NCBI RefSeq assembly: GCF_036245645.1
Contig: NZ_BTPE01000001.1
Span: forward strand, 372,001 to 436,000
Origin: Algoriphagus taiwanensis
GTDB taxonomy: Bacteria > Bacteroidota > Bacteroidia > Cytophagales > Cyclobacteriaceae
Direction: 5' to 3'
Length of the DNA stretch: 64,000 nucleotides
Made by a program: the position numbers and the translations under genes. Below are positions 15,571 through 23,164 of the stretch, one piece after another. The first letter of the stretch is position 1; every line of letters begins with the position of its first letter. The notes beneath the pieces are model-generated. The model was given only the letters and a program-made list of their open reading frames with translations. It made no database searches and had not been told where the DNA came from.

Positions 15571-18201
15571 ATGAAAGAATTGATTTCCCTACCCAAAGAA
15601 AATTTCCTGCGTGGTTTAAAAATATGCCTGGTTTCGGGTCTGACTTTTTTAGCGGCCTGTAAGACTGAGCAACCGATTAGTTCTTCTTCAGATCCCCAAA
15701 TCACAGCCTATCCTGATAGGGAAAAAAAGCAGGATAGTCTGGATAGAATCTTTTTGATGCGCCAAAAGGAAAACGTCCTGAAAAATTATCAAGCTTCAGC
15801 GACGCGGGATTTTGATATCCTTCATACGGATTTGGATTTGTCCTTTGACTGGTCCAATCAGTCGGTCATTGGGAAAGCTATTTTGACCATCAAACCCTTT
15901 TTCTATTCTCAAAAAACTCTTCAGTTGGATGCCAAGGATTACGAGATGGGCGCAGTCTATTTATTGGATGGGGAAAATCGACAAAAGCTGAATTATGGAT
16001 ACAATGAGCGCGAGCTCACTATTTATTTGACAAAAGAATTCAGTGCAGTAGACACATTCCTCGTGGAAATTAATTATCAAGCCTTCCCCGAGAGAAATTC
16101 AGGTGCGGGCTCCCAGGCCATTACCGATACCAAGGGTTTGTATTTCATCGATCCTCTGGATACCATTCCCGGCAAGCCTAGGATGATTTGGACTCAGGGC
16201 GAAACTGAGCACAACAGCAAGTGGTTTCCTACCCTTGACCGTCCCAATGAGCGCTTTACTCAACTCTTCAAGTTGACAGTAGAAGATTCTTTGGTCACTA
16301 TTAGTAATGGAAGATTAGTCCGTCAGGAAGCTTTGGAAGGCGGGATGAGAAAGGATTATTGGGAGATGGACCTTCCTCATGCTCCTTATTTGGCCGCCTT
16401 GGCCATTGGAAATTTTGCAAAAGTCGAGGACAGGCACGGGGATCTTCCCTTGGGCTATTATGTGGAAAAAGGCTACGAGAAAGGCGCAGAAAAAGTATTT
16501 GCCCATACCCCGGAGATGATTGCTTTCTTCGAGGAAAAGCTCGGCTACCCTTTTCCCTGGCAAAAATACGATCAGATTGTGGTGAGAGACTTTGTTTCAG
16601 GAGCCATGGAAAACACTACGGCATCCATTTTCATGGAGAATCTCCTACTGAATGAACGGGAGGCCATCGACTCGGATTGGGATTACATCATTGCACACGA
16701 GCTTTTTCATCAGTGGTTTGGAGACTTGGTGACTGCCGAGTCCTGGTCCAACCTGACACTCAATGAGGCCTTTGCCAATTACAGCGAGTATCTCTGGAAT
16801 GAGTACAAATATGGAAAGGATGAAGCGGCGCTGAAGTTGATTTCCGAAATGGAAGGATATTTCAGTGAGTCTGAAGAAAAGCTGGATAGGCTAATCCAGT
16901 TTCAATATGAAGATGCAGAGGATTTATTTGATGCACACAGATATAATAAAGGGGGAGTAATTCTCCATATGCTTAGACTATACCTTGGCGACGATGCATT
17001 TTTTGCCGGATTAAATGAATACCTCAAGAGGCATGCTTTTCAATCCGTGGAAGTTCATGATTTAAGATTGGCCTTTGAGCGGGTCAGCGGAAAAGATTTG
17101 AACTGGTTTTTTAATCAGTGGTTTTTGGACAGAGGCCATCCTGAACTGATTTTTGACATTGATTACTCTATCCCCGAAAATATTTTGATCACTGTGCACC
17201 AGGTACAAGACTTGGAAAAAAGTCCTGTTTTCCAGTTTCCTCTGGAGATAAGCTGGTACGAAGGCGAGGAAAGGAAGTCCAAGCATTTTTTTGTGAATAA
17301 GGGATTTTACCAGGTGGCTCTTGAAAATGGATCGGCAGTCACTCAGGTTTATTTGGATGAAGGGAAAAATCTTTTGGCGCGAAGGACACAGGAAATTAGT
17401 GTATCTCAATATCAGCGACAATTTGAAGAATCTGTTTTGGGAGTGGCTCGATATGAAGCTTTGGACAGTTTGATTGCCAGGGAGGCAGAAAAGGAGTTGA
17501 CAGCCATTCTCCCCTTGGCAGTGAAGGATTCTTTTTGGGCAATAAGGGAAAAAGCCTTGGGAATTATGCAGGCTGACCCTTCTTGGGCTGAAAAAATTCC
17601 TGGAATAGAGGAGGCAATACTTAGTCTGGCAGAAAATGATCCCAAAAACTCGGTTCAGTCAGGGGCCTTGGAGGTATTGGCAATTTGGGATGCGGATAAG
17701 TATCAGCCACTTTTCCAAAGAAAGGTGAATTCACTGTCTTATTTGGTGGCAGGTTCAGCACTTACAGGTTTGGTTCTTTCAGAAGAAAGCTCGTTGGGGA
17801 ATGAGTTTTTTGAGCGCTTCGAAAAAGAAGATAATTTCCGAATGGTCATCCCTTTAGCAGAATTCTTCATTGATCGAAGTGTTTCTGGAAAAAGGGAGTG
17901 GTTTTTTGAAAAAACTGAACAATTGAATAAAGAGGGGCTGTATTATTTTCTGGGTTATTTCTCGGAGTATTTTATCCGAATGCCTGAAGAAGGAGCATCA
18001 GAGGCAATTTCTTTTCTTTACCGATTGATGGAGCAGTCTCCAGAAAATTATCTGCGGATTGGTGCATTTCAGGCATTAATGGGATTTGCTGATCAACCTG
18101 AAGTAGTGGCCAAATTGAAAGAGATCGCAAGCAAAGAACAGGATATTCAGGTCAGGAACTATTACGATTATTTTCTTCAGGTTCTCTCAGATGAAAATTA
18201 A
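15571..18201 (+). CDS. M1-family zinc aminopeptidase lipoprotein
   Basis: This encodes 876 residues with an N-terminal lipoprotein signal (LAAC, Cys30), which suggests an envelope peptidase rather than a cytoplasmic PepN. The N-terminal beta-domain precedes the substrate-binding GAMEN box (about residues 344-348). The zinc site HELFH, with its second ligand in NEAFANYSEYLWNE, lies at about 374-405. A C-terminal alpha-helical, HEAT-like part of some 250 residues follows. All catalytic residues expected of gluzincins are present. It probably trims peptides taken up by the cell. The gene stands alone on the plus strand before the tRNA cluster, and no hairpin terminator follows it. Confidence 0.93.
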   Translation: MKELISLPKENFLRGLKICLVSGLTFLAACKTEQPISSSSDPQITAYPDREKKQDSLDRIFLMRQKENVLKNYQASATRDFDILHTDLDLSFDWSNQSVIGKAILTIKPFFYSQKTLQLDAKDYEMGAVYLLDGENRQKLNYGYNERELTIYLTKEFSAVDTFLVEINYQAFPERNSGAGSQAITDTKGLYFIDPLDTIPGKPRMIWTQGETEHNSKWFPTLDRPNERFTQLFKLTVEDSLVTISNGRLVRQEALEGGMRKDYWEMDLPHAPYLAALAIGNFAKVEDRHGDLPLGYYVEKGYEKGAEKVFAHTPEMIAFFEEKLGYPFPWQKYDQIVVRDFVSGAMENTTASIFMENLLLNEREAIDSDWDYIIAHELFHQWFGDLVTAESWSNLTLNEAFANYSEYLWNEYKYGKDEAALKLISEMEGYFSESEEKLDRLIQFQYEDAEDLFDAHRYNKGGVILHMLRLYLGDDAFFAGLNEYLKRHAFQSVEVHDLRLAFERVSGKDLNWFFNQWFLDRGHPELIFDIDYSIPENILITVHQVQDLEKSPVFQFPLEISWYEGEERKSKHFFVNKGFYQVALENGSAVTQVYLDEGKNLLARRTQEISVSQYQRQFEESVLGVARYEALDSLIAREAEKELTAILPLAVKDSFWAIREKALGIMQADPSWAEKIPGIEEAILSLAENDPKNSVQSGALEVLAIWDADKYQPLFQRKVNSLSYLVAGSALTGLVLSEESSLGNEFFERFEKEDNFRMVIPLAEFFIDRSVSGKREWFFEKTEQLNKEGLYYFLGYFSEYFIRMPEEGASEAISFLYRLMEQSPENYLRIGAFQALMGFADQPEVVAKLKEIASKEQDIQVRNYYDYFLQVLSDEN

Positions 18202-18265
18202 TGGATTGAAAATGAAAGGCTTGAAAGATATCTACTCAAAAAAAAACCTTTTTTATCATACACCC

Positions 18266-18296
18266 TTTGATACTTTGTCAAAAGGCTATAATTTTG
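18266..18296 (+). promoter_or_regulatory. Promoter of the tRNA-Tyr/Gly/Thr-tuf unit
   Basis: TTTG at 18266-18269 and TAATTTTG at 18289-18296 are 19 bases apart, an exact match to the Bacteroidota primary-sigma consensus. CCATCC follows directly. The start of transcription should lie near 18303, about 45 bases before the first tRNA. Confidence 0.85.
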
Positions 18297-18348
18297 CCAT
18301 CCGTTAAGGTTACAAGGGCACAAAAAGCCTGAAAATTTTAACGCAGTT

Positions 18349-18431
18349 GGGGGAATACCAAAGCGGCCAACTGGGACGGACTGTAAATCCGTTGACTTAT
18401 GTCTTCACAGGTTCGAATCCTGTTTCCCCCA
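18349..18431 (+). tRNA. tRNA-Tyr (GTA)
   Basis: The acceptor arms GGGGGAA and TTCCCCC pair over 7 bp. The anticodon loop CTGTAAA sits on the stem ACGGA/TCCGT with anticodon GTA at 18383-18385. A long variable arm is present, as expected for tRNA-Tyr, and the T-loop reads GGTTCGAATCC. The 3' CCA is not encoded. Confidence 0.97.
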
Positions 18432-18501
18432 CACAATTGCTGAATTGCAAAATTTTTTTCTAGTTTTGCAGGGCAAAAAAAATCCGGAGTTCCGGAAACA
18501 A

Positions 18502-18574
18502 GCGGGAGTAGCTCAGTTGGTAGAGCGGCAGCCTTCCAAGCTGCAGGTCGCGGGTTCGAGCCTCGTCTCCCGCT
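18502..18574 (+). tRNA. tRNA-Gly (TCC)
   Basis: The acceptor arms GCGGGAG and CTCCCGC pair perfectly. The anticodon stem GCAGC/GCTGC carries the loop CTTCCAA with anticodon TCC at 18535-18537. D and T arms are canonical. CCA is not encoded. Confidence 0.97.
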
Positions 18575-18604
18575 CTGTGCTTTTATAAGCACTGAGAAGT
18601 GAAA

Positions 18605-18676
18605 GCCGACGTAGCTCAGGGGTAGAGTACTTCCTTGGTAAGGAAGGGGTCACGGGTTCAAATCCCGTCGTTGGCT
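18605..18676 (+). tRNA. tRNA-Thr (GGT)
   Basis: The acceptor arms GCCGACG and CGTTGGC pair with one G-T. The anticodon stem CTTCC/GGAAG carries the loop TTGGTAA with anticodon GGT at 18637-18639. It lies 57 bases before tuf, matching the tyr-gly-thr-tuf order known from other bacteria. Confidence 0.97.
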
Positions 18677-18733
18677 CAACACGAAAATTATTATCTAAAC
18701 ATATCTTTAAACTTAAACTGAGGATTTTCACGC

Positions 18734-19921
18734 ATGGCAAAAGCAACATTCGACCGTTCCAAGCCGCACGTTAACATCGGTACGATTGGACACGTAGACC
18801 ATGGCAAAACAACTTTGACTGCCGCCATTACTACCGTTTTGGCAAAAAAAGGTCTTTCTGAAATGAGAGATTTCTCTTCTATCGACAACGCTCCTGAAGA
18901 GAAAGAAAGAGGTATCACTATCAATACCTCACACGTAGAATATCAGACTGAAAAGAGACACTACGCTCACGTAGACTGTCCTGGTCACGCTGACTACGTT
19001 AAGAACATGGTAACTGGTGCTGCTCAGATGGACGGTGCTATCCTAGTGGTAGCCGCTACAGACGGACCTATGCCTCAAACTAGAGAGCACATCCTTTTGG
19101 CTCGTCAGGTAGGTGTACCTGCACTAGTTGTTTTCTTGAACAAAGTTGACATGGTGGACGACCCTGAATTGCTTGAGCTTGTTGAAATGGAAGTTAGAGA
19201 ATTGCTTTCTTTCTACGAATTCGACGGTGACAATATTCCAGTTATCGCTGGTTCTGCTCTTGGAGCATTGAACGGTGAAGACAAGTGGGTTGACACAGTT
19301 ATGCAATTGATGGATGCTGTTGATTCTTACATTCCACTTCCTGAGCGTTTGATCGACAAAGACTTCTTGATGCCTGTTGAAGACGTATTCTCTATCACTG
19401 GTAGAGGTACCGTAGCTACTGGTAGAATTGAAAGAGGTATCATCAACTCTGGTGATCCTGTGGATATCATCGGTATGGGTGCTGAAGGCCTTAAGTCTAC
19501 AGTAACTGGTGTTGAGATGTTCCGTAAGATCCTTGATAGAGGTGAAGCTGGTGACAACGTAGGTTTGTTGTTGAGAGGTATTGAAAAATCTCAAATCAAG
19601 CGTGGTATGATCATCTGTAAGCCAGGTTCTGTGAAGCCTCACGCTCACTTTAAGGCTGAAGTTTACGTACTTTCTAAGGAAGAAGGTGGACGTCACACTC
19701 CATTCTTCAACAAGTACAGACCTCAGTTCTACTTGAGAACTACAGACGTAACCGGCGAAATCAAACTTCCAGAAAACGTGGAAATGGTTATGCCAGGTGA
19801 CAACGTAACTATCGAAGTAAACTTGCTTTCTGCAGTAGCTTTGGAAAAAGGTTTGAGATTCGCAATCCGTGAAGGTGGCCGTACAGTAGGTGCCGGACAG
19901 GTTACTGAAATCTTGGACTAA
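18734..19921 (+). CDS. tuf: Elongation factor Tu
   Basis: This encodes 395 residues, full length. EF-Tu carries aminoacyl-tRNA to the ribosome as a GTP complex. The GTP-binding motifs are GHVDHGKTT (residues 19-27), DCPGHADYV (about 80-88) and NKVDMVDD (about 135-142). The switch I region with GITINTSHVEY and the C-terminal barrel domains are complete, ending in VGAGQVTEILD. Codon use is very biased, as in highly expressed genes. It is co-transcribed with three tRNAs from the promoter at 18266 and ends at its own hairpin. Confidence 0.99.
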   Translation: MAKATFDRSKPHVNIGTIGHVDHGKTTLTAAITTVLAKKGLSEMRDFSSIDNAPEEKERGITINTSHVEYQTEKRHYAHVDCPGHADYVKNMVTGAAQMDGAILVVAATDGPMPQTREHILLARQVGVPALVVFLNKVDMVDDPELLELVEMEVRELLSFYEFDGDNIPVIAGSALGALNGEDKWVDTVMQLMDAVDSYIPLPERLIDKDFLMPVEDVFSITGRGTVATGRIERGIINSGDPVDIIGMGAEGLKSTVTGVEMFRKILDRGEAGDNVGLLLRGIEKSQIKRGMIICKPGSVKPHAHFKAEVYVLSKEEGGRHTPFFNKYRPQFYLRTTDVTGEIKLPENVEMVMPGDNVTIEVNLLSAVALEKGLRFAIREGGRTVGAGQVTEILD

Positions 19922-19943
19922 TCCTCCGATAGATAAATTAACG

Positions 19944-19983
19944 ATGCGATCCCGAAATATTTTTTGGGATCGCATTTGTTTCT
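19944..19983 (+). terminator. tuf terminator
   Basis: The 10-bp perfect stem ATGCGATCCC/GGGATCGCAT (19944-19953 with 19966-19975) has a 12-nt A/T-rich loop and is followed by TTGTTT. Its 3' end overlaps the -33 element of the next promoter. Confidence 0.85.
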
Positions 19984-20005
19984 AAAGACATTATCCCTAA
20001 TTTTG
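19975..20005 (+). promoter_or_regulatory. Promoter of tRNA-Trp-secE-nusG-rplKAJL unit
   Basis: TTTG at 19975-19978 and TAATTTTG at 19998-20005 are 19 bases apart, and CGTTCC follows. The transcript should start near 20012, 22 bases before tRNA-Trp. Confidence 0.85.
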
Positions 20006-20033
20006 CGTTCCCTTTTGGGGAGCGTTCATTCAC

Positions 20034-20104
20034 ACGGGCATAGTTCAATGGCAGAATAGCGGTCTCCAAAACCGTTGATGGGAGTTCGAATCTCTCTGCC
20101 CGTG
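20034..20104 (+). tRNA. tRNA-Trp (CCA)
   Basis: The acceptor arms ACGGGCA and TGCCCGT pair over 7 bp. The anticodon loop CTCCAAA sits on GCGGT/ACCGT with anticodon CCA at 20066-20068, and the T-loop reads AGTTCGAATCT. It is 15 bases upstream of secE and appears to be the first element of that transcript. Confidence 0.97.
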
Positions 20105-20119
20105 CAGCAGTTATTGACT

Positions 20120-20308
20120 ATGAATCTTAAAAACTTTGTCCTCGAATCAGTTGATGAAATGAAAAACAAGGTCACTTGGCCTAAGTATTCATTTCTTCAG
20201 AATAGTGCCGTATTGGTATTGGTAGCATCTCTCATCTTTGCCTTGTTTATCGGGGTAATTGATCTGGGATTCGAAAATGTCATGACATGGTTTTATGATT
20301 TATTTTAA
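20120..20308 (+). CDS. secE: Preprotein translocase subunit SecE
   Basis: This encodes 62 residues with the single C-terminal membrane segment of short SecE proteins (about residues 31-55) and the conserved amphipathic motif ESVDEMKNKVTWPKY just before it. It braces SecY in the inner membrane. I chose the ATG at 20120 because upstream extensions run into tRNA-Trp. It precedes nusG by 13 bases, the usual order. Confidence 0.95.
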   Translation: MNLKNFVLESVDEMKNKVTWPKYSFLQNSAVLVLVASLIFALFIGVIDLGFENVMTWFYDLF

Positions 20309-20321
20309 TTGACATTACAGA

Positions 20322-20879
20322 ATGGCTGAACATAAATGGTACGTCCTCAGAGTAGTAGCAGGGCAGGAAAAAAAGACGAAGACTTATCTGGAGAATGAAA
20401 TTTTCCGGCAGAAGATCGAGGAATTTATTCCTGAAGTCCTGATTCCCTCTGAGAAAGTGTACGAGATGCGCAACGGCAAAAAGCGTGTAAGAGAAAGAAA
20501 CTTCTTTCCTGGTTACGTTTTGGTCAATGCGGATCTTTCTAATGGTGAAGCCAATCACGTAATAACGAGTATTCCGGGAGTAATCGGTTTTCTTGGATCA
20601 AACCAGGGGGGAGCTTCCAAAACCCCTGAACCATTACGACAATCTGAAGTCAACCGTATCTTAGGTAAGGTTGAAGAGATTGATGAGTTTGCCGAGAAGC
20701 AGGATACACCATTTATAGTCGGAGAGGCCGTAAAGGTAATGGACGGTCCTTTCAGTGGATTCACCGGAACAATTGAGGAGATATTTGAGGAGAAGAAGAA
20801 GCTTAATGTTATGGTTAAGATCTTCGGCCGAAATACTCCAGTAGAGTTAAACTTTATACAAGTAGAAAAACAAGACTAA
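20322..20879 (+). CDS. nusG: Transcription termination/antitermination factor NusG
   Basis: This encodes 185 residues: an N-terminal NGN domain (WYVLRVVAGQEKKTKTYLE, then FFPGYVLVNADL) that binds the RNA polymerase clamp, and a C-terminal KOW domain (VGEAVKVMDGPFSGFTGTI) that binds Rho or S10. It affects pausing and couples transcription to translation. It is tightly linked to rplK, 3 bases downstream. Confidence 0.98.
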   Translation: MAEHKWYVLRVVAGQEKKTKTYLENEIFRQKIEEFIPEVLIPSEKVYEMRNGKKRVRERNFFPGYVLVNADLSNGEANHVITSIPGVIGFLGSNQGGASKTPEPLRQSEVNRILGKVEEIDEFAEKQDTPFIVGEAVKVMDGPFSGFTGTIEEIFEEKKKLNVMVKIFGRNTPVELNFIQVEKQD

Positions 20880-20882
20880 GCA

Positions 20883-21326
20883 ATGGCTAAGGAAATCACT
20901 GGTTATGTAAAACTACAGGTGAAAGGTGGCCAGGCTAACCCGTCGCCTCCAGTAGGTCCAGCTCTTGGTTCCAAGGGTTTGAACATCATGGAGTTCTGTA
21001 AGCAGTTCAATGCACGTACCCAAGACAAAATGGGCATCGTGCTTCCTGTACTGATTACGGTGTATTCTGACAAATCTTTTGATTTTGTGGTAAAAACTCC
21101 TCCAGCTGCAAACATGCTGTTGGAAGCTGCAAAAGTTAAGGGAGGTTCTGCGGAACCAAACAGAAAGAAAGTAGGATCTGTCACTTGGGATCAAGTGAGA
21201 GCGATTGCTGAGACGAAAATGCCTGACCTGAATGCTTTCAAAGTAGAATCTGCCATGAAAATGGTGGCTGGTACTGCACGAAGCATGGGTATCACAGTAT
21301 CTGGTAAAGCCCCTTGGGAAGTATAA
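20883..21326 (+). CDS. rplK: 50S ribosomal protein L11
   Basis: This encodes 147 residues. The N-terminal proline-rich segment GQANPSPPVGPALGSKGLN, which meets EF-G and release factors, is intact, and the C-terminal domain that binds 23S rRNA of the GTPase centre ends in GTARSMGITV. It starts 3 bases after nusG and lies 10 bases before rplA. Confidence 0.99.
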   Translation: MAKEITGYVKLQVKGGQANPSPPVGPALGSKGLNIMEFCKQFNARTQDKMGIVLPVLITVYSDKSFDFVVKTPPAANMLLEAAKVKGGSAEPNRKKVGSVTWDQVRAIAETKMPDLNAFKVESAMKMVAGTARSMGITVSGKAPWEV

Positions 21327-21336
21327 ATAAAAAACA

Positions 21337-22035
21337 ATGGCTAAGTTAACAAAAAAGCAAAAAGAAGCTCTTTCGAAGTACGACCCAAGCCAAATGTACT
21401 CCCTCGAGGCTGCTTCTTCACTGGTTAAGGAAATTACCATGACCAAATTTGACGCTTCTGTAGACGTCGATGTCCGATTGGGTGTCGATCCTAGAAAAGC
21501 GGATCAAATGGTAAGAGGGGTTGTTGCCCTTCCTCATGGTACTGGCAAAGACATCAAAGTATTGGTGCTTTGTACTCCTGACAAAGTTGCAGAAGCCACC
21601 GAAGCAGGTGCAGATTACGTAGGTTTGGACGATTACATTGCCAAAATCGAAGGCGGATGGACTGACGTAGACGTCATCATCACTATGCCTAACGTCATGG
21701 CAAAGGTAGGTAGATTAGGTAGAGTATTGGGCCCTAGAGGTTTGATGCCCAATCCTAAATCAGGAACCGTTACTCTAGAAGTAGGTAAGGCGGTAAAAGA
21801 AGTGAAAGCAGGTAAAATTGATTTCAAAGTAGACAAGTTTGGAATCATTCATGCCGGTGTCGGAAAAGTATCTTTCACCCCTCAGCAAATTGAGGACAAC
21901 GTAAAGGAACTTATTATGACCATTTCTAAGCTGAAGCCTTCTTCTGCAAAAGGGACATATTTCAAAAGTATTCATCTTTCCAGCACCATGTCTCCTGGTA
22001 TTTCAGTGGACAAGGGAAGCATTCAAGGTATATAA
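21337..22035 (+). CDS. rplA: 50S ribosomal protein L1
   Basis: This encodes 232 residues. The conserved block GRLGRVLGPRGLMPNPKSGTV lies in the middle (given in full at 21711-21773) and the rest matches the two-domain L1 fold of the mobile stalk near the E site. In many bacteria L1 represses its own rplKA transcript; no leader hairpin that would show this is obvious here. Confidence 0.99.
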   Translation: MAKLTKKQKEALSKYDPSQMYSLEAASSLVKEITMTKFDASVDVDVRLGVDPRKADQMVRGVVALPHGTGKDIKVLVLCTPDKVAEATEAGADYVGLDDYIAKIEGGWTDVDVIITMPNVMAKVGRLGRVLGPRGLMPNPKSGTVTLEVGKAVKEVKAGKIDFKVDKFGIIHAGVGKVSFTPQQIEDNVKELIMTISKLKPSSAKGTYFKSIHLSSTMSPGISVDKGSIQGI

Positions 22036-22037
22036 TC

Positions 22038-22577
22038 ATGACTAGAGACGAGAAAAAAGTTGTAATCGACGGTCTGACTGATAAGTTTAGGGAAACCCCT
22101 TTCTTCTATATCACCGATGCGTCTGGATTTAGTGTAGCTCAAATCAACGCCTTCAGAAGAACCTGTTTCGAAAAAGGTGTAGAGTATAGAGTTTACAAGA
22201 ATACATTGATCAAGAAAGCTTTGGAGAATCTGGATGCAGATTATACCAAGCTTGTTGACGGTGCCCTTAAAGGGTTTTCAGGAATAATCTTCTCAAAGGA
22301 AAATGGAAATCTTCCTGCGAAAGTACTTCTTGACTTCAGAAAAAAATTGGGTAAAAAGGAAACTAGACCTGTATTCAAAGGTGCTGGAATCGACTCGGAT
22401 GTCATCCTAGGCGAGAACAACCTCGAGATGCTGTCCAACCTCAAATCCAAGCAAGAGTTGCTGGGCGACCTTATCGGATTGCTTCAGTCTCCTGCAAGAA
22501 ACCTTATCTCTGCTCTGCAGTCCGGTCAAAACAACATCACTGGTGTGTTGAAGACTTTGGCAGAAAAAGAGGCTTAA
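22038..22577 (+). CDS. rplJ: 50S ribosomal protein L10
   Basis: This encodes 179 residues. The N-terminal part (FFYITDASGFSVAQINAFRR) binds the L11 region of 23S rRNA and the C-terminal helix carries L7/L12 dimers. Only 2 bases separate it from rplA, so the long leader where L10 acts in some other bacteria is missing; control, if any, must act within coding sequence. Confidence 0.98.
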   Translation: MTRDEKKVVIDGLTDKFRETPFFYITDASGFSVAQINAFRRTCFEKGVEYRVYKNTLIKKALENLDADYTKLVDGALKGFSGIIFSKENGNLPAKVLLDFRKKLGKKETRPVFKGAGIDSDVILGENNLEMLSNLKSKQELLGDLIGLLQSPARNLISALQSGQNNITGVLKTLAEKEA

Positions 22578-22621
22578 TATTCTTATCAAATCATCAAAAA
22601 CAAAATTAACTAATTAATACA

Positions 22622-23008
22622 ATGGCAGATCTTACACAACTTGCAGAACAGTTGGTAAACTTGACTGTAAAAGAAGTAAAAGAATTGACAGATATCCTTA
22701 AGGATCAGTATGGTATCGAGCCTGCTGCAGCTGGTGCTGTAGTAATGGCTGGCGGTGCTGCTGCTGGTGGAGGGGAAGCTGCTGCTGAAGAAGAAAAGAC
22801 TTCTTTCGACGTAATCCTTAAAGCTGCTGGTGCTCAGAAATTGGCAGTTGTGAAGCTGGTTAAAGAATTGACCGGTCTAGGATTGAAAGATGCTAAAGAT
22901 CTTGTTGATGCAGCTCCTAAGCCTTTGAAAGAAGGTATCGCTAAGGACGAAGCTGAGGCTTTGAAGAAGTCTCTTGAAGAAGCTGGCGCTGAAGTAGAGA
23001 TTAAATAA
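22622..23008 (+). CDS. rplL: 50S ribosomal protein L7/L12
   Basis: This encodes 128 residues. An N-terminal dimerisation helix pair is followed by an Ala/Gly-rich hinge (about residues 37-58) and the C-terminal factor-binding domain with KLVKELTGLGLKDAKDLVD. It is the multicopy stalk protein that recruits translation GTPases. It ends just before two consecutive hairpins that separate it from rpoB. Confidence 0.99.
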   Translation: MADLTQLAEQLVNLTVKEVKELTDILKDQYGIEPAAAGAVVMAGGAAAGGGEAAAEEEKTSFDVILKAAGAQKLAVVKLVKELTGLGLKDAKDLVDAAPKPLKEGIAKDEAEALKKSLEEAGAEVEIK

Positions 23009-23013
23009 TTTGG

Positions 23014-23041
23014 TACTCCCTCGCCTTTAGGTAAGGGAGTA
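23014..23041 (+). other. Hairpin after rplL
   Basis: TACTCCCT (23014-23021) pairs with AGGGAGTA (23034-23041) around a 12-nt loop. There is no T run, so by itself it is not a classical terminator. It may protect or process the rplL 3' end, or act together with the next hairpin. Confidence 0.5.
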
Positions 23042-23046
23042 ACCTT

Positions 23047-23077
23047 AAGACCTGACTAAAATAGTCAGGTCTTTTCC
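23047..23077 (+). terminator. rplL-rpoB intergenic terminator/attenuator
   Basis: A 12-bp perfect stem (23047-23058 with 23062-23073) has a 3-nt loop and a short T run (TTTTCC). No promoter with the local consensus lies between it and rpoB, so part of the transcripts must read through. A partial terminator at this place is known from other bacteria and sets the ratio of ribosomal protein to polymerase. Confidence 0.75.
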
Positions 23078-23164
23078 TGTTTATGCACAGGTTAAAAATT
23101 GCATTATTCTAAGCGAAAATTGTCGCTTTTCAATAAGAAATTTCACTATAAACAATACACTACC

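Noticed and set aside
19124..19975. Minus-strand open frame of 283 codons opposite tuf
   Set aside because: It is caused by the strong codon bias of tuf; no family resemblance.
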